A stretch of 64,000 bases of DNA from Rhinopithecus roxellana (taxonomy: Eukaryota; Chordata; Mammalia; Primates; Cercopithecidae): contig NC_044566.1 in the NCBI RefSeq assembly GCF_007565055.1, positions 97,913,797-97,977,796 of the forward strand. The letters are read 5' to 3'. Under the pieces are notes generated by a model. That model was not told the origin of the DNA. It did no database searches and worked only from the letters and a program-made list of their open reading frames with translations. Below are positions 47,721-59,600 of this stretch, piece by piece. A program made the position numbers and the translations under genes. Position 1 is the first letter of the stretch. Each line of letters starts with the position of its first letter.

Positions 47721-48245
47721 TTTGGGGCAATTTTTGAGTAAAGACCATGAAGGTGCAGCTCATGGGGTCTGTGTCCAAGTCTGGTTCTCACACCTTTTTC
47801 CAACAGGGCCCATGGCCAGTGGAGGCTTGTGGAGTGCTTCCTACCTGTGCAGATATGCCTGTTCCTGTCAGTGTTAGGTTTCTTTCCTGGAATATCCTTC
47901 TCAATTTACTCATTCCTTCAATTCTTATTGCATAAGGCTTATCTCAGTTTTTCATGTGTAATAAGACTGCCGATACGGTCACCAGCATCTATGTGATAAT
48001 GATTGCCATTTGCAACACACTATTACCATTTAAAAAATATTCTTCAGTACCTAACACGGGCTCTGGCTGAGAACAGAGCACCCGGTTGTGTATCAGGTTG
48101 AATTGTATTAGATTTGTCAACTAGGATTCCAGACCTAAATATAACCATAATTTAAGATCAGTTACCTTTTCTGGATTAGAATTAGATTAGGTTAACATTA
48201 TCACCTGCAAATGTATCTCTCTGAAATTCTTTATTTTTATTTTAG

Positions 48246-48455
48246 GGTAAAATGGTGCAGAAGGGGACTTACACTGAGTTCCTAAAATCTGGTATAGATT
48301 TTGGCTCCCTTTTGAAGAAGGACAACGAGGAAAGCGAACAACCTCCAGTTCCAGGAACTCCCACACTGAGGAATCGCACCTTCTCAGAGTCTTCAGTTTG
48401 GTCTCAACAATCTTCTAGACCCTCCTTGAAAGATGGTGCTGTGGAGACCCAAGAT
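48246..48455 (+). CDS. ABCC4: ABCC4 exon 15, residues 609-678 (NBD1 end, Ser-rich linker)
   Basis: Seventy whole codons, phase 0. GKMVQKGTYTEFLKSG closes NBD1, then an acidic patch (KKDNEESEQ) and a proline, serine and threonine-rich linker follow (RNRTFSESSVWSQQSSRPSL), ending KDGAVETQD. The linker is probably flexible and contains RTFS- and RPSL-type basic-Ser motifs that could be kinase sites; that is inference. The acceptor is attttag and the donor is gtgagt. Human reads ALESQD near the end as I recall, so two substitutions are seen. Confidence 0.97.
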
Positions 48456-50088
48456 GTGAGTTTACCTCCTGTTACAACATGGCCTGGTTTTGTTGACTGC
48501 TAATGGCCTTATGGATCTTCGGTCTCCTCTGTTTGAAGCATCATCTTTTGTCCCAAAGTAGATTCTGTGGTTTCAAGGCCCTATTCCATGATATTGGTAG
48601 ATTAAAACAGAACCAAGGCAAACCACTCTGGTTGGAGTGATCCTTTGCATGTAGGCTGGGGAATGTCATGGAGATGAGTAGCAGGTGTGTGTGCTGGTGC
48701 AAGTCCCAAGCTGTGTGTGACTCACACTAATGTTACAATTCTTGAATTTACTGTAGTGAAGTCCTACTTAGTCTGGTGGCCCCCAACTTCTCTTTGCATC
48801 CAGAGGCATAATTTGAAGACCGCCTTACAGAAAGTCCTGCTGTGGGCCACATGAAATTAGCCACTTTTCCTATATGTTGGAATGTTCTAATGCTGCATGT
48901 GGCTGATGGAGATATTTTGCCCTGTTGTCAGATGGTTTATGTTAGGCCAGAAGTAGCACGTGCAAAGACCCAACAGTTCTGACACACAGCAGCCCATCTT
49001 CCTTCTTTACCTTTCAAGGGTAGGAGCTGCATCTTACTCATCTTGGTATTCCCAGTGGCCAACATAGAGCTGCTCAGTACATCCTCAGAGTATGTGAATC
49101 TCATGCCTTCTAAGTCCTCCAGGCAGAAATGTACCAGAGCTCACTTAAAAACATAGATATTCCTTGCCACGCAAACCCTCACTATCCAAATCCAGGAGCC
49201 TGAAGGATTCTTGCAGATATTCAGATTAGGCCCTCACATGCCAAATTCTCAGGAGTCAGTTTCTGAAACTCAGGAACCAAATAGATTAGGATCATATGGT
49301 ATCCCTTGCTTTCCAAACTCTGGTTACTCAGACTCACTGCTTGAACCCAGTTACTGTATTGAGCTCATGTTTTGACCTTCTGCTCTTTTATGTTTCCATA
49401 TTGAGTGATGCAGTTGAGAGTTCCATATCTTTCTGTATATGATTTTGGAACAAGTTTCCGTATGTATACTTGAATTTGGATGTGCTAGGTAAGTGCTGGA
49501 CATTCTGATGTCATCCTTCCAGCAAGCCACGCCACAATGTACAAATGATATTTCCTTACCTCTAGTAGAACCCTGAAAGTGGAATGGCTGAGTCCAGGGA
49601 TTAGTGCATGTAACTGGGTGTGGTGGCTTATGCCTGTCATCCCAGCACTTTGGGAGGCTGAGGCAAGAGGATCACCTGAAGTCAGGAGTTCCAGACTAGC
49701 CTGACCAATATGGTGAAAACCTGTCTCCACCAAAAAATAAAAAACTTAGCCAGGTGTGGTAGCAGGCATCTGTAATTCCAGCTACTCAGGAGTCTGAGGC
49801 AGGAGAATCGCTTGAACCTAGCTAGGAGGCAGCGGTTGCAGTGAGCCAAGATCACTCCACTACACTCCAGCCTGGGCAACAGTAGCGAAACTTCGTCTCA
49901 AAAAATATTAAATAAATAAAAAGTAAGTGCATGTATAGTTTGGCTGGATATTTCCACATCCTTCCCCACAGGCGATGGATCATTTGGACTTCTGCCTGTT
50001 TCCCCACAGCTTTGTCAACAGAGTGCATTGTCATCTTTGGGAACAGTTTTGTATACGGTTTTGTCTCTTACCACCCTTTCCTTTGCAG
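48456..50088 (+). other. Intron 15
   Basis: 1.6 kb with one Alu and a faint L2-like patch near 49010-49100; the remainder is unique. Confidence 0.8.
49613..49921 (+). mobile_element. Alu
   Basis: Forward full-length copy, (AAAT)n tail, intron 15; agtgcatgta flanks both sides. Confidence 0.9.
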
Positions 50089-50229
50089 ACGGAAAATGTC
50101 CCGGTTACACTCTCAGAGGAGCACCGTTCTGAAGGAAAAGTTGGTTTTCAGGCCTATAAGAATTACTTCAGAGCTGGTGCTCACTGGATTGTCATCATTT
50201 TCCTTATTCTCCTAAACACTGCAGCTCAG
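50089..50229 (+). CDS. ABCC4: ABCC4 exon 16, residues 679-725 (linker, TM7)
   Basis: Forty-seven whole codons read TENVPVTLSEEHRSEGKVGF then QAYKNYFRAGA, followed by the hydrophobic HWIVIIFLILLNTAAQ, which starts TM7 of the second transmembrane domain. The acceptor is tttgcag and the donor is gtaaat. Relative to remembered human sequence there is His for Asn in SEEHRS, and Ile for Phe in HWIVI. Phase 0 at both ends. Confidence 0.97.
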
Positions 50230-50554
50230 GTAAATAATGACATTTGTTTTGTGCCCTCAAAATGATATTTACAGTACCTATGTTTATGCTATTATGACTG
50301 CATCTTGCAGTTCACTTGGGATCTAAATTGAAATGTGCTGTCTTTGGGGAACAAAGTGAGGGCTGCCTAGTGGTGTCCCATTACAAAGACCTTCTGCGAA
50401 AAAAAAGGGTATCTTTCAATGATTTTAAAATGGAACGTGCGTTTTCTTGAGTTCTTGATATCTGGGAGTTTGGGCTCAGCACAGACCTGAGCTGGAAGAA
50501 CTATGCAAGTTCTCTGAGCTTTTTATTCTTTCTATTTTTTTCTTTTTCTTTCTT

Positions 50555-50863
50555 TCTTTTTTTTTTTTTTTTTGAGATGGAGTTTTGCATTGTCGCCCAG
50601 GTTGGAGTGCAGTAGCGCGATCTTGGCTCACTGCAACCTCCGCCTCCCGGGTTTAAGCAGTTCTCCTGTCTCAGCCTCCGGAGTAGCTGGGACTACAGGC
50701 ACATGTGCCACCATGCCCGGCTAGGCTCATTTTTGTATTTTTAATAGAGCTAGGGTTTCATTATGTTGGCCAGGCTGGTCTTGAACTCCTGGCCTTGAGT
50801 TGATCCGCCTGCCTCAGCCTCCCAAAGTGCTGGGGTTGAAAGCATGAGCCACCACACCCGGCT
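50555..50863 (-). mobile_element. Alu
   Basis: Reverse copy in intron 16, preceded by a CT-rich run; ends about 100 bases before exon 17. Confidence 0.9.
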
Positions 50864-50965
50864 TTGAGGGCTTTCGTTCGATTATCCACGTTAGCGATTG
50901 AGAGTTTTGAGTTGGTAAGTCATGCCCAAGTTTGATTTTTGTCTTTGTTGTTTCTCACCTCCTAG

Positions 50966-51003
50966 GTTGCCTATGTTCTGCAAGATTGGTGGCTTTCGTA
51001 CTG
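50966..51003 (+). CDS. ABCC4: ABCC4 exon 17, 38-nt microexon, residues 726-738
   Basis: This very short exon encodes VAYVLQDWWLSY and two bases of W738, the outer end of TM7. It is easily missed because it is too short to stand out by coding potential; it is placed by the acceptor cacctcctag, the donor gtaagt and an exact match to the MRP4 sequence expected between exons 16 and 18. Skipping it would remove 38 nt and shift the frame. Confidence 0.95.
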
Positions 51004-53271
51004 GTAAGTTATTTCTGACGTATGAAATACTCAAACATCAATAAGAAGACTCGCTTTTCCGTAGAGTTAGGGGGAGATGTTTGTTGATCCTTCTCTTCTA
51101 ATCCTCACTTAGTTTACTGGAAGAAAAGTTAGAGTGCTTGCTGGTGGAGTGTAACCTGTGGTGGTCTCCACCCATGTCTGATCTGCGGCATCATGTTCAC
51201 AGACAGTTTCGGGAACTAAAAGTTGTGATTTAAATTGAATTTTTATGAGGTAGATACACACAGGACTATATGAGCTGAGAATTATTTTCCAGCATGAAGC
51301 ATTTCTCCCAAATTGTGGTTCATTTTTTTAAAAAAGGTATTTCTCTAAATTCCATATATAGCTTAATATTTTTTCTCCCCATGTTCCATAGGGCAAACCA
51401 ACAAAGTACGCTAAATGTCACTGTAAATGGAGGAGGAAATGTAACCAAGAAGCTAGATCTTAACTGGTACTTAGGAATTTATTCAGGTAAAGTTGAATCA
51501 TTTGGTCTATTATATGAGAGGCTGAGGTGCTTACAATGAGCCTGTGTGAGTAACTAGGGCTTCCAGGAGTAATTCAGTAATGTCTTAACAGATTAGGAGT
51601 CTCAGTCGAATTTACTTTGTGAATTAATTAGAATAATTATTTTAAAAATCTACTAGAAGAAAGAGGTTGAATGAAGACTCTTAATTTGCTCTGTACTGGA
51701 TTTTGAAAGTTAAACCAGGATTGAGCATTCAGAAAATCAGCCACTGGAAATATGTGGCTATTGTCTATTCTAATAGGTTGCTTTAGCTAAATCTTATATC
51801 ATTATACGGATGGGCAGGGGGATTAGAAACGGATCCCCACCCTGTGGTTCGGATTGTTCCAATTCTGTCTAAATAAACCCTGGCTTTTATTGAACTTGGA
51901 TGAAATCCTCTGGCAGCAAGGCCCCCAAAATAAAAGCATTATTCCCTCCCAGGTATGCAAAGCTCCCTTCAGCACTGCTCATCTCCTGGGCTTCACTAAT
52001 TACTTAAGAGGGAAGCTGAGCAGGGAAGAATCCAGTGTCTGGGAATTAGGACGCCTTCTATTTCCTACCTTGAGATCACAATGTTATCGCGTCCCCAACT
52101 GTGTGATTAATTTAACATTTGGCTTGCCAAACTAATATTAACACCGCACTCTGTTTTCACAAGAGTGCTTAAAATGTATGTAGCATTACATACTGTTTAA
52201 AGGAAATCCTCATCTAAAATTTTAAATATTTCCACAGGAAATGCTCCTACAAGCTTTCCTCAGAGATAGAGTGAGTTATCTTTGGAAGAACCTACTCAGT
52301 GAAATTTGGTGTTTATTTCATCTATCGCTTGCTAAGAAATCTGAATCCGTTAGGTGTTTACCTTCCAAATTGATGGACTATGTGAAAACTAAGGGAAGAA
52401 GGAAATCGGTTCTATTATGTTTGTGTAGGATGACAGGCTAAGGATAATGCCTGTTGATGGAGTTAGGAATTTGAGCTGCTTTCAGAGGTTAAATAACAGT
52501 GACATGTCATCTGAAAGGGAAATATTTGTTATAGAAGTTACCCCTACTGTATTGAGCATTGTGAGTTAAGAGATGTAGGAAAGCTCTTTTAATTTCTATG
52601 TGAATAATGGATCCTCATTCATGTCTTAATAAAATGTATGATTTATTTTATTCATTTAAAAATGTCTTGTGTCTATGTAAAACACTTAGTGGGGGATTAG
52701 TTGCTTATTTAGATTAATTATCTTATGTTAAAATATAATTTGTGTTGTCTTGCAATTCAATTATTCAAGAGGTTTTCCACATGCAACTTAATATGGTATT
52801 TTTAAATTCTTTAAAGCTACTTGGGCATTTTCTACAAGGAAAAGGTAAATCATTTCTCCTATTCCTTGTTAATATCACATGTTGGTATCAAAACATACCA
52901 CCTTTTTTAGATTATGGGACATAATGTAAATAATAAGATTTGGAATATGGAGAAGATCAATTTCATGATTATCTGTCTTACTTCTGAGTTTTTAATAGAA
53001 CTTGCAATTGAATTAGGAGAGCCTAGAATGAAATTGTATTGTACACTTGATTTTTCTTTTCTGTACAGTTTCCGTTCAGTGAGAGAAAAAGAAACTATTT
53101 TAATCCTTCTTTGTCAATGTATTTTGTAAATACGTCATACTTTTGTAGAATCCAGATGCTTTATGGAATAAATTAAGTAACATCTTTATAAACTACCTGA
53201 CTTGCTTTAGCAACTGTTGAAGAAAATGCAGAGATATGCTGTGTTCTCTAAGTGATATTTCTTTATTTCAG
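51004..53271 (+). other. Introns 17 and 18
   Basis: 388 and 1785 bases around exon 18. AT-rich, with no Alu, L1 or LTR that I can recognise. Confidence 0.8.
51392..51486 (+). CDS. ABCC4: ABCC4 exon 18, residues 738-770 (glycosylated extracellular loop)
   Basis: The 95-nt exon completes W738 and reads ANQQSTLNVTVNGGGNVTKK, then LDLNWYLGIYS, with G770 split after one base. This is the extracellular loop between TM7 and TM8. Two N-glycosylation sequons, NVT at 746 and NVT at 754, match the sites reported for human MRP4. Codon 757 (51447-51449) is aag, Lys; human reference is Glu and the human variant rs3765534 is Lys. Other differences from remembered human: Gln741 and Thr744. The acceptor is ttccatag and the donor is gtaaag. 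Confidence 0.96.
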
Positions 53272-53418
53272 GTTTAACTGTGGCTACCGTTCTTTTTGGC
53301 ATAGCAAGATCTCTATTGGTATTCTACGTCCTAGTTAATTCTTCACAAACTTTGCACAACAAAATGTTTGAGTCAATTCTGAAAGCTCCAGTATTATTCT
53401 TTGATAGAAATCCAATAG
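53272..53418 (+). CDS. ABCC4: ABCC4 exon 19, residues 770-819 (TM8, intracellular loop 3)
   Basis: The 147-nt exon finishes G770, then LTVATVLFGIARSLLVFYVL (TM8) and VNSSQTLHNKMFESILKAPV leading to LFFDRNPI, the ABCC motif that continues as GR-I-L-N-R-F in exon 20. The last base begins G819. The acceptor is tttatttcag and the donor is gtaagt. Reading through the donor adds unrelated sequence and then a stop, so the frame continues only by splicing. The next exon is not found in the remaining 10.6 kb. Confidence 0.97.
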
Positions 53419-54329
53419 GTAAGTCTGACACCAAGTTTCTCAGTAAGTATGTCTTGTTAACAACACATTTGGGATCTGATTACGTTTCCGTCTTTGAAAA
53501 TGGAAGGGGTGCTTGGAAGAAAATCACTATGCATGTTGATTTATTTTCTACAAGAAGCTTCACTGCTGTTTTTCTCCTACTAGAGAAAATCTGAATATGG
53601 GTGGGGAGGGGGGCATACAATCTTTTATTCCAATTTATATGTGTGTGGAAAAATAAATGAATGTTGACTCTGCAGAATGCTCTAGGAATCCATTTGCTGT
53701 GAGGCAAGTGAAGCATCCTGCATTCCCTGTAAACATGTTTAAATGTAGTAGTTGCTAAAACATTGGCTGTGTTGACATAGTGTTAGGTTATGCCGTTTTT
53801 CGGAGGGGTCTTTGTAATCAGGAATGCTCTGATGTGAGACGGGCTGTGTATTTCTTTCTTTCACTGGGAAACCCATTCATTTCTGGAACCACAGGGTTTT
53901 TGTACATACCCTGACTGTGAGGTTTCCCTGAAAGACAATACATGGTTAATTAAAAGCCAAGATTGGTAAAATGTAAACTCCCCTTCAAAAACAGTTTCTA
54001 ACTCTGTGGTTTTAAAGTAGACTTTTGGTTCTATAATAGAGACTTTGTTGAACCTGCCATGTAGATCTTCAGTAGCTCGTTTCCTAGCTATACCCAAGTA
54101 TACGCAGTAGTTTCCAAGTGGTTGATGCCTCTGCACGATGGGCTTCTTACCTGTCTTGCTTCTGAGGCTAGCCTTCCTAACCCGGGTTCCTAGGGAGAGA
54201 GTTAGTTGTGCCTATACGTCCCCACCCTGGTCAGTTGAGTGGACTTGTGGGGAGGCCTGAGTGACATTGTGCAAATGATAGCTACCCTCATAGAAGCAGG
54301 GAGGGGGCCTGGAGACAACACAGGCATAG

Positions 54330-54690
54330 CTTTGGCTTGGCCATTGACTAGCTTTGTGACCAAGGCCAGAGCACATAGGTGCTATTACACAGGCAAATCT
54401 CTAAGCAGATGCTGTAGTTCAAAGTGTGGACTCAAACTAACTGCCTGAGATCAGTCCTGGTGCTGGTTACTAATTGTTATAGCTGGTTATAGTTACATTC
54501 ATACTCATGTCCTAGTTACTGAAGTTTTCTGTGTCACAGTTTTCTTATCTGTAAAATGGGGATACTATTCATACCCACCAAATTGAAATCTTATGAGAAT
54601 TAAGCATGTTAATACATTCCTAGTACATGAAACTGGGTGTAGCTACATGGTCAGTGCCTAACGAATGTTAGTGGCAGTGAAGTCATGTAT
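54330..54690 (+). mobile_element. MIR relic
   Basis: cttatctgtaaaatggggat and gtcagtgcctaacgaatg are MIR landmarks; the front part is stretched by extra sequence. Intron 19. Confidence 0.65.
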
Positions 54691-55494
54691 CTCTGAATTG
54701 AACCACCTTCACTGTGGGATGGAAATTACTCCTACCCTCTCTGTTTTACATGATTTTCATGAAGATTAAGGAAGCCTATTCTGGAAAGCATCTCGTGTAG
54801 ATTTATTTAACAAAACTTTTCAGTCCAAGCACGGTGCAATGTGCAAGGATTTGTAAACTGCAGAGACCACACAAATATCGGTCTGATTTCAGCTGTTATT
54901 AGAAAGTCATTGGAGGACCTCTGCACTCTTACAGCTGTAACATCGCGCCACTTTGCCAGTTAATTTGAAACTACAGTCATAACGTTTGGAGCATTAAGTG
55001 GGACTGCATTTCTATTATCACAGGCCTCGGAATGTTCATGACTACCATTAACCAGCCTCTCCATGTTCGAGACCTGTGGGCTTCTCCTCATGCTGATTTA
55101 TTTATTATTCAGGGATTTGGGACCCAGTCTAAATCTTGGAGGTCACTAATCTTACGGCAGCACATGAGTGTTTATCTTGCTTCCTCCTCCTATATCTATT
55201 AGCATGACTTTATTCCTTCAACAAAATAGAAGCCCAAATAAGTACCCCAAAGAGAAGCCTACTTTGTCCAAAACGTTTAGAGGTCATGAATTATTTACTT
55301 TTTTTTAGTGGTAGATGTTGAAAAAATTATATTTAAAAATTAAAAGTTTTTTAATGGTAGAATTAAAATTTTCATTTAGATAAAATTTTTGTACTTTTTA
55401 CAATGGTGAAGGATACACAAAATCTGTGAATTATGCCTCAGAATTCACATTACTGATTGTATGCGCTTCGATGGTTATATATATATATAGAATT

Positions 55495-55795
55495 TATTTA
55501 GAGATAAGGTCTCATTCTGTTGACTAGGCTGGAGTGCAGTGGTGTGATCACAGCTCACTGTAACCTTGACCTCCTGGGATCCAGTGACCCTCCTGCCTCA
55601 GCCTCCCAAATAGTTGGGACCACAGGCCTCTGCCACCATGCCCAGCTAATTATTAAAATTTATTTTATTATAGTTTGAAGAGATGGGATCTCACTGTGTT
55701 GCCCAGGCTGGTCTCGAACTCCTGTGCTCAAGGGATCTTCCTGCCTCAGCCTCCTCAAGTGCTGGAATTACAGGCATGAGCCACTGGACCCAGCC
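55495..55795 (-). mobile_element. Old Alu
   Basis: Reverse diverged copy in intron 19, preceded by a short (TA)n run. Confidence 0.88.
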
Positions 55796-56504
55796 AGCTT
55801 TATAATATAAATAAAAATTCCCCTCTAGGATAGTGAGGCAGGCATGCCCCATTTTTCAGTACTCTTAAATATACATGTTAAATGTGTATAGGTATCTGGC
55901 ATGATGTTGTGCCCCCTAAATTGCAGAGTGTTCTTTGAGTAGGGTAGAAAGACTGGGAAGCATGTCTGAATACTTAGTTATTAAAAGCAAGCTCTTAGAA
56001 GAGCCCTGGGGAAGTTTCCTATGAGCTCAGCATCCTGATATTCTCCCAGATTGTAGAAAATTTAGGAAACGGGGAGGACCTCTGCTGGCATATAGTTTCC
56101 AGTAAGCTCACCTTGGGATGGCGAGTGGCACAGAAACTCCAGGTGACTCACACCGGGGTTCTGGCTAGATGTCCCTCATATCCCCATCTCCAGTGCCCTT
56201 GGGCTGGAATATTCTCAGTGCCTGATCTGCAGCATAGAAATGTCTTCTCCATTATTTTATGGCCGCTCCCACCCCAGATGTGCCGTCCCCCTCATCATGC
56301 TTCTGCCCAGATCCTCGTCCGTGTGGTTAATGAATGGGTGACCCTTGCTGCTGACTCAGAGAACCAGACCTTCTGGTAGGGTGCCCCTGACTGCCCCACT
56401 GTGGTCCCAAGTTCACTTATTTGCATTTAGGGAGAAGAGGAAGGTAAACCTGCAAGGTCTGTGTTTCTTCTCAGCAGTGAAGTTTCTGTTTCTTTTCTCT
56501 CTCT

Positions 56505-56804
56505 TTTTTTTTTTTTTTTTGAGGCAGAGTCTTGCTCTGTCATCCAGGCTGGAGTGCAGTGGCACAATCTCGGCTCACTGCAAGTTCTGCCTTCCGGGTT
56601 CACGCCGTTCTCCTGCCTCAGCCTCCCAAGTAGCTGGGACTACAGGTGCCTGCCACCATGCCCGGCTAATTTTTTGTACTTTTTTAGTAGAGATGGGGTT
56701 TCACCGTGTTAGCCAGGATGGTCTCGATCTCCTGACCTTGTGATCCGGCCGCCTTGGCCTCCCAAAGTGCTGGGATTACAGTCGTGAGCCACCACACCTG
56801 GCCT
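56505..56804 (-). mobile_element. AluY-like
   Basis: Reverse, little diverged, 18-T tail; gaagtttctgttt occurs on both sides (56478 and 56806), a clean target duplication. Confidence 0.92.
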
Positions 56805-57018
56805 GAAGTTTCTGTTTGTAAGAAGGCCACGCTTCTCCAACATGCAAGACATTAAGTTCCTCTCCATTTCGAACCCACCTATGGTTGCATGAAATTCGTC
56901 TTTGTTTATGTAATACAATACCTTTTTATCTACTGGTCTTTCATTAACCTGATAAATCTTAAGTTAGCAGGATAAAATGTGAGGCAAACCAATGTGCTGC
57001 CTTAGAATGACAAGAGAC

Positions 57019-57134
57019 AGTTCTCTTTCTTTTCTCTTTTCTTTTCGTTTCTTCCTTCCTTCCTTTTCCTTCCTCCCTCCCTCCCTCCCTCCCTTCCTTC
57101 CTTTCCTTTTCTTTCCTTCCTTCCTTTTTCTTTC

Positions 57135-57175
<41 letters not shown>

Positions 57176-57330
57176 TCTTCTTTCTCTTTCTTTCTCTCTC
57201 TCTAGTTCTTTCCTTCTTTTCTCTTTCTTTCCCTCCCTCCCTCCCTCCCTCCCTTCTTTCCTTCCTTCCTTCCTTCCCCTTCCTTTCTTTCATTTCCTTC
57301 CTTCCTTCCTTTTCCTTTCTTTTCTTTTTT
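57019..57330. repeat. Long polypyrimidine tract
   Basis: Nearly 310 bases of almost pure C and T on the + strand, with TTCC, CCCT and TTTC sub-blocks, running into an Alu tail. Strand-asymmetric and likely variable in length. Confidence 0.95.
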
Positions 57331-57533
57331 TGAGACAGAGTCTTGCTCTGTTGCCCAGTCTGGAGTACAGTGGCATGATCTCAGCTCACTGCAATGTCCA
57401 CCTCTTGGGTTCAAGCAATTCTCATGCCTCAATCTCCTGAGTAGTTGGTATTACAGATGTCTGCCACCACACCCAGCTAACTTTTTTTTTTTTTTTTTTT
57501 TTTGTATTTTTAGTAGAGACAGGGTTTTACCTC
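57326..57533 (-). mobile_element. Alu, cut off
   Basis: Reverse copy with a 22-T internal run, broken off after gacagggtttt where the inverted-pair flank begins. Confidence 0.85.
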
Positions 57534-57534
57534 C

Positions 57535-57700
57535 CACTGATACTGAGATAGCAATTTTCCCCAGAAGCCAAGTACTGACTAGCAGTGCAGAGCTGGGTCT
57601 GAGGGGCAAATGTGCTCTATCTGCTGTTGGGAGGGGGCTGGACCCACAGCAAGAACAGATACACATTCATCCAGGGTGCCCACCAGTGGACAAATGGTGG
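57535..57700. repeat. Flank unit of inverted pair, copy B
   Basis: Reverse-complement partner of 46743-46912. It is next to a (TG)n run and a reverse Alu (57735-58023) and on its other side abuts a truncated Alu at 57326-57533. Confidence 0.8.
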
Positions 57701-57703
57701 TTG

Positions 57704-57743
57704 TTTGTGTGTGTGTGTGTGTCTGTGTGTGTGTGTGTGTGTG
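57704..57743. repeat. (TG)n microsatellite
   Basis: About 19 units with one TC interruption, between the inverted-pair flank and its Alu. Confidence 0.92.
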
Positions 57744-58023
57744 GTAGAGTCTCACCCTGTCGCCCAGGCTGGAGTGCAGTGGCATGATCTCAGCTCACAG
57801 CAACCTCTGGCTCCCAGTTTCAAGTGATTCTCCTGCCTCAGCCTCCTGAGTAGCTGGGATTACAGCATCCACCATCACACCTGGCTAATTTTTGTATTTT
57901 TAGTAGAGATGGGGTTTCACCATGTTGACCAAGCTGATCTCGAACTCCTGACCTCAGGTGATCCACCCATCTTGGCCTCCTCCTAAAGTGCTGGGATTAT
58001 AGGCGTGAGCCACTGCGCCCGGC
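57735..58023 (-). mobile_element. Alu of inverted pair, copy B
   Basis: Reverse full-length copy next to (TG)n and the shared flank. Confidence 0.9.
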
Positions 58024-59450
58024 CAAGAGCCAGTTTTCCTTTCTTGTCTTTTTATCCTTCTCTCACCCATTGTTACTTTTTATTCTTTCCTCCTTTGAGG
58101 TAGGTTGGTAATGGGATCGCATGTGTCTGCATATTTTGATTATGACCTGAGTTGAAGAGAGCATTTGCAGACATTTTCTGATGCTGTTCGCTGCATCTAC
58201 CTCTTCCTAGTCAGTTTTTTGTGTGTCTTAGCCCTGTTTCCGTTCTGTTCCAATCGTAATAAATGGGTAACGCAAATCCTAAGTCAAGAGTAAGTCTTCA
58301 GAAACTAAGAGATGGTTTTTATTTGAAATGTAAATCCTGTTTTCCTGGCATGGGCAGGATTAATTTTGCTTTTGATATCCAGCACAAGAGGGCAGCATGG
58401 TCTGCAGTATTTCAGTGACATAATGTAAGAGCACCTTGTGGCAAAACCCGATTTTTAATTTAAAGCTTTCTTGGAAATTCTATTTTTATAGCTTTGGTCT
58501 TTGTATTTTGATATGTGTTAATATGGAATTTAAAAAGTAATTTTGTGGTGTCTTATGTTTGACACATGCAAGTCTTTGTGGAAGATATTTTTCTGATGTT
58601 GTCTTGGAATACCTAGCTTTTCAAACAGGGATTTTTGGATTTCCTAATTACACCTTCTTGACTAGTAACTGGAATAGGCAGACGCTGACATCTTGACTGG
58701 TTGGATGCATTTTAATTCCTGAAGCATACATTATGATTTGCTTGTATGATGTTTCTGTTTTCTTTGTAAGCATGAGTTTGCAGAGAAAGATAGCTACACA
58801 AGTTAGTTTCTTTAGCTTTTTCCATGCCAACAGAGTTAGCAGGGACATTTTATTCTTATTAGGTCTCTACAATTTCACTCGTTGTTTTGGAGAAAAGATG
58901 AGCGGTTTGTTGTCCTGTTTTCTCATGCCTAATTATGGTGACATGACATTTAGCTAAGTACACTGACTCTAATGGGTGCCAGATAAATATTTGTTTACTT
59001 GCTTTCAATTTGTTAATTTGGCTTTAAGAACCCAAGAACTGGTGTCGGTAGAAGTGTTTGTTTACTCTCTCAGGGAAGTATAAAGTTAATATTGGGTTAC
59101 AGCCAGTATGTTTCACACAACTGGTTTTTCTCCAGTGTGTGCGCGGGGAGTATGTGCGTGTATGTATATTTATGTTCATTGATGCCTTCAATAGTGTAAC
59201 AACGAAAAAACAGATTCATACCGTTCTTTTTTCTTTATAGATTAAGGTAAATGAGAGCTAAAACACTACAAAAAAGAAAAAAGAAACATTGACTTCTTCG
59301 CATGTTTCTTTTTTTTTATGCAGTGGAAGGTGCTTGTGGTCACTGAGGTATGGAATGTGAATGCTAGTACTAGATTTTAAGACAGGCATATTCTCCTATG
59401 TTCCTGAATCAAAAATCTAGGGTTGCCCCAGTGATTAAGATTCCCAGCTT

Positions 59451-59600
59451 TTAGCCAGGTGTGGTGATGCGTGCTTGTGGTCCCAGCAGCTCAGGAGGCT
59501 GAGTCAGGAGGATCACTTGAGTCTGGGAGGTCAAGACTGCAGTGAGCTATGATTGTGCCACTGCACTCCAACCTGTCTCCAAAAAAAAAAAAAAAAAAAG
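59451..59600 (+). mobile_element. Alu right-arm monomer
   Basis: Half-length forward copy with an 18-A tail; gattcccagc flanks both sides. The only Alu in about 5 kb. Confidence 0.88.

Larger units (their letters stand above)
44510..48245 (+). other. Intron 14
   Basis: 3.7 kb with three Alu copies, an MLT1D-like LTR and inverted-pair copy A. 45794-46440, 46913-47404 and 47721-48240 look unique. Confidence 0.8.

Noticed and set aside
56964..57293. Lys/Arg/Glu-rich antisense frame
   Set aside because: Translation of the polypyrimidine tract; no real protein.
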